Shown in pieces: positions 1-6,289 of a DNA stretch of 12,084 nucleotides. Positions within the stretch are counted from its first letter, which is position 1. Every line of letters starts with the position of its first letter. Made by a program: the position numbers and the translations under genes. A model generated the notes under the pieces. It did not search any database. It was not told where the DNA came from and saw only the letters and a program-made list of their open reading frames with translations. Source of the stretch: CAZBBC01 sp964489835 (GTDB taxonomy: Bacteria; Calditrichota; Calditrichia; JAJRVZ01); assembly GCA_964489835.1 (NCBI GenBank), contig CAZBBC010000140.1:1-12084 (forward strand), read 5' to 3'.

Positions 1-50
1 CAAAAACTTTGTTTTTTAGCAGAAATTTTACAAACTGAATATATTCATTT

Positions 51-150
51 AACGCAGAGACCGCAGAGATTTTTTTATAGAACATTTTTTAATTCGTGAA
101 AATTCGTGTCAGTCTTCGCCTGATCCGGCTTAGACGGATAATTCGTGGAC
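51..150 (-). repeat. Composite intergenic repeat (CTCTGCG / TTCGTGAA type), copy 1
   Basis: On the minus strand this reads GTCCACGAATTATC, a 26-nt GC-rich insert (111-136), GACACGAATT, TTCACGAATTAAA, an AT-rich stretch, then CTCTGCGGTCTCTGCG. The same blocks in the same order occur on the plus strand at 8171-8350, so these are two copies of one element in opposite orientation. It lies just downstream of the small gene ending at 192. Nothing in it looks coding. Confidence 0.7.
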
Positions 151-191
151 TTCTTTTCTTTGTTTGCAGCATCGCTGCGGTATGTATTATT

Positions 192-455
192 CTATTTAAA
201 TGATTTATTATCCCGGTGTTTGCCGCTTCGAAGTGCTTTTATCTCACCGGTTGCCTGTACCTCAACCGATACACCTTCTATCGTAGGCCCTATTTTGTTT
301 CTGTATTTTTCGGTATTTTTTTTTACAGATACAATAATTCCTAAGGCACCCCCGGACGTTTTACCGATACCAACCGCCACGATTCCGCTGATCGAGAGCC
401 AGGTTTTCTCATACTTCTTCTTTACTTCTCTGATTTTTTCGAGTGGTTCAGACAT
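192..455 (-). CDS. Small protein matching the N-terminal domain of the neighbouring trypsin-like protease
   Basis: This 87-residue protein has no signal peptide or membrane segment and is rich in Lys and Glu. It has no catalytic motif of its own. Its recognisable feature is likeness to the first ~85 residues of the protease encoded just upstream (881-1882): a charged N-terminal helix, VAVGIG at residues 26-31 (VATGIG at 26-31 in the protease), a beta segment ending in VSV (CSV in the protease), and TGEIKAL at 69-75 (TGVIYAL at 78-84). It therefore looks like a free-standing copy of that domain, which in the protease precedes the catalytic part. A regulatory, pro-domain-like or inhibitor-like role is inference. 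The ATG at 455 has only a weak AGAG site in front. A 425-bp repeat-filled gap separates it from the protease, so co-transcription is uncertain. A longer plus-strand ORF over the same bases is regarded as a shadow. Confidence 0.72.
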   Translation of the reverse strand: MSEPLEKIREVKKKYEKTWLSISGIVAVGIGKTSGGALGIIVSVKKNTEKYRNKIGPTIEGVSVEVQATGEIKALRSGKHRDNKSFK

Positions 456-566
456 ATTTTACTCTAGATGATAATGATCCTATATACGATGAAAGATGAT
501 AGTATACTCCGCTATTGGGGCAATCGCAGTTTATAAGATTTCTCGCTCACTTCTTCGAACTTCGCT

Positions 567-595
567 CGAAATGACAAATCACAAGTGTCATTTCG
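567..595. repeat. Perfect 10-bp stem hairpin in the protease-small gene gap
   Basis: CGAAATGACA (567-576) pairs exactly with TGTCATTTCG (586-595) around a 9-nt loop. The flanks (ACTTCGCTCG before, ACTGAATCCGCCGG after) resemble common short dispersed repeats of environmental genomes. No T-run follows on either strand, so it is not a classical intrinsic terminator. On the minus strand it lies between the protease stop and the 87-residue gene. Confidence 0.6.
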
Positions 596-614
596 ACTGA
601 ATCCGCCGGCTCAG

Positions 615-836
615 GCTGTTGCAGTATTAATTTATTCGTACAGCTTTATATATATGCAAGGTCTGTCTCCCCCTTGGAAAAGGGGGACTAAGGGGGATAT
701 AAAATTACTTTATGTTATTTATAAACAACCCCCTATCCCCCCTTTATTAAGGGGGAATAGATTTTGCCTCATTAAATTGAGAAATACATTTTTTTATAAA
801 AATGACCCAATTTGCAACACCCTGGGCTGGCGGGTG
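615..836 (-). repeat. Inverted copy of a ~220-245 bp intergenic element with C/G runs (copy 1)
   Basis: Its reverse complement aligns along its length with 3113-3356. Shared blocks in order are CACCC, CCAGGG, TGCA-ATT-GGT-ATTTTTAT, AAAATCTATTCCCCCTTA, TAGGGGGTTGT, AAATAACATA, TATCCCCCTTAGTCCCCC, GGGGGAGACAGA and CTG-AACAGC. The core (661-766) is best conserved. C and G runs allow strong local pairing. No transposase is present, so it is non-coding and non-autonomous. It fills most of the 456-880 gap, in which I see no gene. Confidence 0.8.
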
Positions 837-880
837 AGGGAGAAATCTTGACGATTATTCCTAATCTGTAACACTCTCTA

Positions 881-1882
881 CTAAGGAAGCGTAACATTTA
901 ATGCCTCAAATACAAATTGAATCGGGTTGATGACAGTCGTCGTATTACTCCCCGCAAATAATAGGCCAATCAGATTCTTATCCATACTAAGCACAGCAGA
1001 TCCACTGTCACCTCCCTGACTCATGGCGCCGGCCATCAGCTGGTTAACAAAGGTAGCCACTTTATCGGTTCCGTAAGAAACCCGTGAGGTTACATCAATC
1101 TGGTTGATCTTTCCCTGCGTGTATCCGGTGGTGCGGCCACTTTTCTGAACCTCCATATCCAGCGTAGCTTCACCGACACCGGCGATGGTTCCGATATCCA
1201 TAATTTCATTGACAACATCACCGGAATTTAAAGGTTCAGCAATCGCACAATCGACGAGATTTTCCACCGCTTCTTTACGAATCGTTTCTACTCTGGTCTT
1301 ACTTCCTGTCAGTGCCGCCAATCCGTTGACCAAGGCAGTAACCGCCCTGACTAACGAACAGGTACTTTCTTCACCCTCAAACCGAATACGGGCAAAATCA
1401 CTCAGATTGGCGATATGGTCCTGTGGATGACTACCACCATCAACAGGACCCGGCTGCAGTATAGGATCACCGATGCTGGCATCATTGCTGTTGGCAAGCA
1501 CATGGTTATTGGAGAGAATGAATAATTTGTTGTCCTTTGTAACCAGACAGCCGAATGTACCGGCTGTAATATTGATGTGGCCAATACTTACACCACCGGG
1601 TGCCGGGCGTATCCGACCGGTTCGATCCTGCAAAGCGTAGATAACGCCGGTAGGATAAACATCCGTTGGAATTTCCTGAATCCTGGCCGGAATCATTTCC
1701 TTCTCAATCAATGAAGTTTTTGCTTTTTTAGTATCAACAGAACAAATAAAAGATAATTCTGTTGTCTGCTTTCCTGCGGTAATTTTATAGCCGATACCAG
1801 TGGCAACAACATTGGGTTTGCTCATCAATTCTTTACGGACCTCAGGAAGCACTTTTCTTACATCTTCTAAATTTAATGCCAT
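881..1882 (-). CDS. Trypsin-like serine peptidase (Nal1-like/S1-fold), no signal peptide
   Basis: This is a predicted chymotrypsin-fold serine protease of 333 residues. The likely catalytic triad is visible: His127 in LSNNHVLAN, Asp211 in VDCAIAEP and Ser293 in GGDSGSAV. Residues 1-85 form a separate N-terminal domain (VATGIG at 26-31, TGVIYAL at 78-84), followed by the entry strand GGVSIGHINITAGTFGCLV that often opens the catalytic domain in this kind of bacterial protease. There is no signal peptide or membrane helix, so it is probably cytoplasmic or exported by another route; substrates are unknown. The ATG at 1882 is chosen because GGGGG (1888-1892) lies 5 nt upstream; an in-frame TTG at 1894 would place the AAGGAAG site almost on top of the start. 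The next minus-strand gene encodes a protein matching only the N-terminal domain, pointing to a functional pair. The protease family is clear; its biological role is not. Confidence 0.88.
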   Translation of the reverse strand: MALNLEDVRKVLPEVRKELMSKPNVVATGIGYKITAGKQTTELSFICSVDTKKAKTSLIEKEMIPARIQEIPTDVYPTGVIYALQDRTGRIRPAPGGVSIGHINITAGTFGCLVTKDNKLFILSNNHVLANSNDASIGDPILQPGPVDGGSHPQDHIANLSDFARIRFEGEESTCSLVRAVTALVNGLAALTGSKTRVETIRKEAVENLVDCAIAEPLNSGDVVNEIMDIGTIAGVGEATLDMEVQKSGRTTGYTQGKINQIDVTSRVSYGTDKVATFVNQLMAGAMSQGGDSGSAVLSMDKNLIGLLFAGSNTTTVINPIQFVFEALNVTLP

Positions 1883-1887
1883 ACGAT

Positions 1888-1902
1888 CCCCCAATCTTCC
1901 TT
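1888..1902 (-). promoter_or_regulatory. Ribosome-binding region that decides the protease start
   Basis: On the minus strand AAGGAAG (1902-1896) is followed by TTGGGGGATCGT and ATG at 1882. The G-run sits 5 nt and AAGGAAG 13 nt before the ATG, while AAGGAAG is only about 1 nt from the alternative TTG at 1894. The spacing favours the ATG. Confidence 0.5.
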
Positions 1903-1980
1903 TAATATATAATATAAAAGGATCTGTGATTTAGACGAATATCGCCAATAACTTAGTTATTTTCGTAATGTTTTAAAACT

Positions 1981-2115
1981 AACAAATAACAAATCACAAA
2001 TATCAAATAAATTCCAAATCACAATATCGAAAATCCATTCAATTAAATTTTACTCATTGGTACTTTGAAAATTGTTTATTATTTGGTATTTGTATATTGT
2101 AATTTGATATTTGTT
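1981..2115. repeat. AT-rich inverted repeat (CAAATAACAAATCACAAAT type)
   Basis: The left arm (1981-2025) is a string of ACAAAT/CCAAAT units. The right arm (about 2070-2115), reverse complemented, gives a similar string ending in ACAAT. The arms are imperfect, about 45 nt each, with a ~45-nt spacer. It occupies most of the gap between the phosphoesterase stop and the protease start. No gene is seen in the gap. Confidence 0.55.
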
Positions 2116-2157
2116 TACAGCCCTACACTAGTTCATGATTTGATCAATAATAAACTA

Positions 2158-3066
2158 CTACATCTCCGCCTGCCAGCCATAGGTTTCATAATGCCAGGAA
2201 AAATCATTGCCGTTAACATCAACAACTGTAAATCCTTCCGGAAAACCGTCCCGCGGTCCTTTCCACCAGCCACCACTGACCGCCCCGCCGGTAATATAGG
2301 TGGTATTCCGGTAACGAATTTCTTCCACCATATGTAGATGGCCCTGTAAGACCAGTTTCAGGTTATGACCGTCGAATTCTTTAATAACATCCAGAGCATT
2401 GGTGATAACACTACTCTCTGACATTGCAAAGTTCGGTCCATTTTTCATTTGTCCAAAGACAGAAAATAGTGGAATATGGGTTGAAATGGCGATCGGCGTA
2501 CCGGCATCCACTTCGGAAAGATCATTTTTAAGCCAAACCAGTTGCAGCGAATCGATATGTCCATAATAGTGGCGTTCCGGTGTAAAATCGATACCATCAA
2601 GAATAATAAAATGCCAACCTTTATGATCAAAAGAATAATATGTTTTCCCTTTACCCAGCCGATTTTTAAACATTTTTTTTCCAAATTCTTTATGGCTCGT
2701 TGGTATGCCGCTGTCTTCATACAAACCGAAAACCTCATGATTTCCCATGGTGTTATATACAGGCATTTTAAATAACGGTAACATCGTCTGATAAAGGTCA
2801 TACAATGAATCCGCCCGCCCAAATGATTGTCCAAGAGCATCCATAATCAAATCCCCGCCGGTGATAACAAAATCGGGATCTAATGCGTTTACTTTTTCAA
2901 TGGCGCTTGCAAAACCTTCCGTAGCCTTGCGCTCCGGCTGGAGGTGGATATCTGTCATAAAAACAAATCGAAAAGCGTTGGCTTTATCCGTACAACTATT
3001 GAGTAATAGTGAAACACTTATTAAAAGAAGCAAAAAGAGGTATATAAGACTTAATTTTTTCCGCAT
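2158..3066 (-). CDS. Calcineurin-like metallophosphoesterase lipoprotein
   Basis: A predicted two-metal phosphoesterase of 302 residues. All usual ligand motifs of the calcineurin-like family appear in order: D39-x-H41 in FMTDIHLQ, D72 in GGDLIMD, N109-H110 in MGNHE, H197 in STHIPL, and H243/H245 in QGHLHM. The N-terminus is a lipoprotein signal: MRKK, a long Leu-rich stretch, then the lipobox LLNSC with Cys25 as lipidation site. The enzyme should therefore sit on a membrane facing the periplasm or outside. The ATG at 3066 has AAGGA about 8 nt upstream. Substrate is not decided by the sequence; phosphomonoesters, phosphodiesters or cyclic nucleotides are possible. It lies between the PhoD-like lipoprotein and the protease, all on the same strand, but repeats fill both gaps, so it may have its own promoter. 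Confidence 0.9.
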   Translation of the reverse strand: MRKKLSLIYLFLLLLISVSLLLNSCTDKANAFRFVFMTDIHLQPERKATEGFASAIEKVNALDPDFVITGGDLIMDALGQSFGRADSLYDLYQTMLPLFKMPVYNTMGNHEVFGLYEDSGIPTSHKEFGKKMFKNRLGKGKTYYSFDHKGWHFIILDGIDFTPERHYYGHIDSLQLVWLKNDLSEVDAGTPIAISTHIPLFSVFGQMKNGPNFAMSESSVITNALDVIKEFDGHNLKLVLQGHLHMVEEIRYRNTTYITGGAVSGGWWKGPRDGFPEGFTVVDVNGNDFSWHYETYGWQAEM

Positions 3067-3112
3067 AACATCATTCCTTTATGTTAATATGTTTAATATA
3101 AATGATTTTTTA

Positions 3113-3356
3113 CACCCTTACCAGGGGCTGATGCAGATTAGGTAATTTTTATCCAAGAATGAATTTTTTTGTTCAATTTAACAAAATCTATTCCCCCTTA
3201 GCACAGGGGGTTAGGGGGTTGTAAATAAATAACATAGAAGAGTATATATCCCCCTTAGTCCCCCTTTTTATCAAGGTCGAAGATCCGCCCACTGGCGGGG
3301 GGAGACAGATCATACAATTCTGATAAATTGTGCCTATAAATCAAATCTGTAACAGC
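3113..3356 (+). repeat. ~240 bp intergenic element with C/G runs (copy 2)
   Basis: This is the partner of 615-836, in opposite orientation. It carries the same ordered blocks but has an extra ~20-nt GC-rich segment near 3276-3298, containing the hairpin CCGCC-CACT-GGCGG (3285-3298), placed between AAG and GGGGAGAC, which are adjacent in the other copy. It fills most of the gap 3067-3424; no gene is seen there. Confidence 0.8.
3285..3298. repeat. GC-rich mini-hairpin nested in the 3113-3356 repeat
   Basis: CCGCC (3285-3289) pairs with GGCGG (3294-3298) around CACT. The aligned position in the copy at 615-836 lacks this segment, so it looks like a later insertion into the repeat. Confidence 0.55.
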
Positions 3357-3424
3357 TCCTCCAAGGGGGAAACAGAGATACAATTAACCAACTCAAAGAC
3401 TCTGCAATATTTTGATTGCGAAAA

Positions 3425-6073
3425 TTAAAACTTTATCTGCATAGTTCGTGTAGTCCCCTTTTCTAGTACCGGAATATTTCTGATCTCTTTCATCTTTGCC
3501 GATCCGGGATCACCGATTTTCAGTCGATATGAACCGGCATGATACACTTTAGGCTGAAACTTTTCACCACGAATACGCAGGGTATAAACCACTTCATCAT
3601 TAGACTCATCGATAACCTGCACCACAGGATCCGTGAAACCTTGAATACTAATCTCCGGTAAATTAAATGCGGTTGACCGGATCGAATTTTCTAACTGATT
3701 TATTTTTATCGGCCATCCGGTATATTGTTCAGAGTCGGCCATGGATGAATCCGATAATCTTGGCCAGCATTCGATGGTGATATCCCGTGTACTTCTGCTA
3801 AACCTGACGATACCATATCCTGTGGCCCGATCATATAATCGACTTGGTTTCAAACCGGTGAAGACCGGATTTGATACGGCAAGAACCGATATTTTATTGC
3901 CGAATCCATCTTCGAAATCCCCTGTATAGCGTGGGGCATTGGCCGGACGATTTTTTCCGTCTTCAGAAGGATACCATCTTCGCGGCCAGACATTGGAGAT
4001 GGCCGGTACACAGAAAGCATACCCGGCATCATGCCATTTATCGATACCATATTGAATGGTACTTCCTAAATGCTGATCCCCGGCGATATGCAAGGCAAAA
4101 CAGCGTCTCAGCTCCCGAAGCGCTTTGTTTCGCCCGCTTTGGGGCCAGCCATTTGAATCCATATCGGAGACCGGAATGTCATCCGCTGGATATTCATCTT
4201 CTTTCAGGATACGGAGTTTAGGAACAATTTTATCAGAATAGGTTTCCTCTCTGGGCAGCGTCGCGACATCGGCAAAGATAGTCTGCGAGAGAGCAACCTT
4301 CATCCAGGTATGATTTCTCCAGTCTTTGGACCATTCGTGTAAAAAATTTAACTGGCGGTTGCCCAGAAGGACCGCTCCGGGTACGTCTGCCTCTTGTTTG
4401 GCATTGAATTTTTTATTGGTTGCCCAGCCGTTTTCAACTTTAGCTTGTGGCAAGAGCGGTTTTGGCGCCGATTTAAATTTCCGGTCCTCCAAGATGGCGA
4501 AACTGATACCGGCATAATTTATGGTGCAGTAATAGACGCTTATGCCCTGTTTTACGGGAGTCGGATCATAAGGATCAGGCAAATGACTGGTTTGCGTGCG
4601 TTGGACCATATTTACCCACGCCGGCAGCATTCTGTAACCACCAGGATCCTGTGCCTCATATCCACTCAAATGGGACGGTGCTGCTTTACCTGCCTCACCC
4701 CATATGTTCCCATGATATACATCATGGTCATCGGGGATGCTTATTGTCGGCCGGTTTTTCATCAGATCACGATAAGTCCAACCGTATATATACCATTTAC
4801 GTAAATAGTCCAGAGCAGCCGTATTCAGGGGAAGGCGTTGTATGCCATATCCACCTACCCCTTCATAGATCTGATCACCGGAAAAAAATAGCAGATCGGG
4901 ATCATGGTATAAAAGCTGTTTCATGATATCGCTGTTTGGAAATCCAAGATCATTATTACCGGTAAAGGCGGCTACTACAAAATTTTCCTTATCCCACGGT
5001 TCTTTTCGAACCGTTCCTTCATAGGTATAAATCCGTTCCTCCGCTCCTGCCATCAGTGGTCCATAGGAAAGACGATAATTAACATCTGATGCGCTGTTCC
5101 AGTTTTCCACCCGGAAAGTGGCTGTTCGTGCCAGCGGATCAATTTTTGCTTCCCCCAGCGGTTGCCATGACTGTTCCCCGGCCCGTATTTCCAAATGAAC
5201 CGTTTGCGGATCCTTTTCTCCGACCGGTGGCATCTGCGCAGTCATTTTCATCGTTGAATCACTCAGGGTATATTGAGTGAATAGGATCGGACCGAACACC
5301 TGTTCAGGATATGATTTCACTTTACTACCACTTAGTTCCCAATCAGAGAACCAAAAGCGGACATTTCCTCCGCGATCGGTATTTTTTTGGAAATTCTCAA
5401 TATTACCTGCACTCGCCGGATGTTCAGCCGGTAAAGGAAGTAATTTCCCATGGCTGCATATCAGGGATACCCCTCCAAAAATCCAGCCAGCATCGATCCC
5501 TTTCCGTTCGATCTGTTCATGGAGCCCATCTTCTTTATTATAAGCGGTTAAAACAAGATTATATTTGCCAGCTACCGCCCGGGATTCGAGTTCTAATACC
5601 AGATCTTGCAAGGATAAAGTAACAGATTTCGAAGCCTCGTTTAAAGCACCGATAAATAGTTTTCTATCCATCGTGATTCCTGCCGGAAATCCTTCCCCGT
5701 GAACCGCATCATCGCGGAAATCATCAAACTGACCCCGGATTCCAATTTTAAATCCTGTATAACCCTCATCCGGATTCTGGTCTGCATTATCCAATTGACC
5801 CAGACGGACACGCATTTTAAAATCAGCGGGAGATTGATCCAGCCGATAGGTCAACAAAAATACATTCCGATTACCACCACTGACGATGCACTCCATACGG
5901 CCGTCATTTAAACGCCAATCCTGCAAAGGATTCGCCCAATATTGCGGTCCGATCCAGGTACGCTGAATACCAACAGGTAATTGGCTATTAAAGTGATCAA
6001 TTGATTGTTCCAAAGAGCAGCCAAAGATAATCAGCACAAGGATCATTAGAAAAAAGGGGAATGATCGGTTCAT
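3425..6073 (-). CDS. PhoD-like phosphatase/phosphodiesterase lipoprotein with a large N-terminal region
   Basis: An 882-residue predicted lipoprotein. The signal peptide ends in IIFGC (Cys19). Residues ~30-250 look like a beta-rich domain (many Trp, Gly and Asp; WRLNDGRMEC, VRFWFSDWEL), perhaps a jelly-roll ligand-binding fold, although I cannot assign a family. Residues ~260-355 resemble the short beta domain that precedes PhoD-type catalytic domains. The catalytic region starts near 364 and shows FFSGDQIY (397-403), IPDDHDVYHGN (446-456) and IAGDQHLGS (663-671), the metal-ligand motifs of PhoD-like metallophosphatases. Residues after ~760 form a C-terminal beta extension. Bacillus PhoD is roughly 580 residues, so this protein is much longer, like forms found in PVC/FCB genomes that encode many sulfatases. 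It should cleave phosphate mono- or diesters at the cell envelope. The ATG at 6073 has AAGGAG 4 nt upstream. It follows the sulfatase gene on the same strand after a repeat-filled 173-bp gap. Confidence 0.88.
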   Translation of the reverse strand: MNRSFPFFLMILVLIIFGCSLEQSIDHFNSQLPVGIQRTWIGPQYWANPLQDWRLNDGRMECIVSGGNRNVFLLTYRLDQSPADFKMRVRLGQLDNADQNPDEGYTGFKIGIRGQFDDFRDDAVHGEGFPAGITMDRKLFIGALNEASKSVTLSLQDLVLELESRAVAGKYNLVLTAYNKEDGLHEQIERKGIDAGWIFGGVSLICSHGKLLPLPAEHPASAGNIENFQKNTDRGGNVRFWFSDWELSGSKVKSYPEQVFGPILFTQYTLSDSTMKMTAQMPPVGEKDPQTVHLEIRAGEQSWQPLGEAKIDPLARTATFRVENWNSASDVNYRLSYGPLMAGAEERIYTYEGTVRKEPWDKENFVVAAFTGNNDLGFPNSDIMKQLLYHDPDLLFFSGDQIYEGVGGYGIQRLPLNTAALDYLRKWYIYGWTYRDLMKNRPTISIPDDHDVYHGNIWGEAGKAAPSHLSGYEAQDPGGYRMLPAWVNMVQRTQTSHLPDPYDPTPVKQGISVYYCTINYAGISFAILEDRKFKSAPKPLLPQAKVENGWATNKKFNAKQEADVPGAVLLGNRQLNFLHEWSKDWRNHTWMKVALSQTIFADVATLPREETYSDKIVPKLRILKEDEYPADDIPVSDMDSNGWPQSGRNKALRELRRCFALHIAGDQHLGSTIQYGIDKWHDAGYAFCVPAISNVWPRRWYPSEDGKNRPANAPRYTGDFEDGFGNKISVLAVSNPVFTGLKPSRLYDRATGYGIVRFSRSTRDITIECWPRLSDSSMADSEQYTGWPIKINQLENSIRSTAFNLPEISIQGFTDPVVQVIDESNDEVVYTLRIRGEKFQPKVYHAGSYRLKIGDPGSAKMKEIRNIPVLEKGTTRTMQIKF

Positions 6074-6126
6074 AGGTCTCCTTATTGTATCAGAGTAAAT
6101 TTTAAAGGTAAATAGGTGTTAAACTA

Positions 6127-6289
6127 AATCCCAATGTCCAATGTCAAATGCCAAATTAATTTTAAAGTACTTAAAGTTTCATTTGGAAATTGAAGCATTG
6201 GGATATTATTGGATATTGGGATTTTCTCATATTGGGATTTGATTGGTTATTGGGATTTGGGATTTGGGATTTTCTTGTAATTGGGATTT
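6127..6289. repeat. 'CCCAAT/ATTGGGATTT' repeat overlapping the 3' end of the sulfatase gene
   Basis: The left arm AATCCCAATGTCCAATG... (6127-6156) is the imperfect complement of the stretch 6181-6222 ending GGATATTGGGATT. After this come several direct copies of ATTGGGATTT or TTTGGGATTT up to 6289. The repeat runs over the sulfatase stop codon (6247-6249), so the last 12-13 codons of that gene lie within it. Confidence 0.65.

Noticed and set aside
145..471. 108-residue plus-strand ORF antisense to the 87-residue gene
   Set aside because: Hydrophobic, Phe-rich translation typical of an antisense shadow, starting inside a repeat; the minus-strand frame has clear likeness to the protease N-terminal domain.
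660..770. CRISPR-like repetition of CCCCCTT/GGGGG units
   Set aside because: The units are not regularly spaced and belong to one palindromic intergenic element; no spacers or cas genes are present.
585..851. 88-residue plus-strand ORF across the repeat
   Set aside because: It lies almost entirely in the C/G-run repeat; the protein (SPPWKRGTKGD, PPIPPLLRGN) is the common translation of such repeats and has no ribosome site.
863..885. AATCTGTAACA-CTC segment like the right end of the 3113-3356 repeat
   Set aside because: The match is about 11-14 nt and overlaps the protease stop; it could be a relic but is too short to claim a third copy.
1883..1894. TTG start for the protease, adding four residues
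   Set aside because: AAGGAAG would be only about 1 nt from the TTG, while the ATG at 1882 has a G-run at a normal distance.
6088..6130. TTGACA and TACAAT strings before the PhoD-like gene as a promoter
   Set aside because: TTGACA lies in a dispersed repeat without a matching -10, and TACAAT is only 13 nt from the ATG, which would remove the ribosome site from the mRNA.
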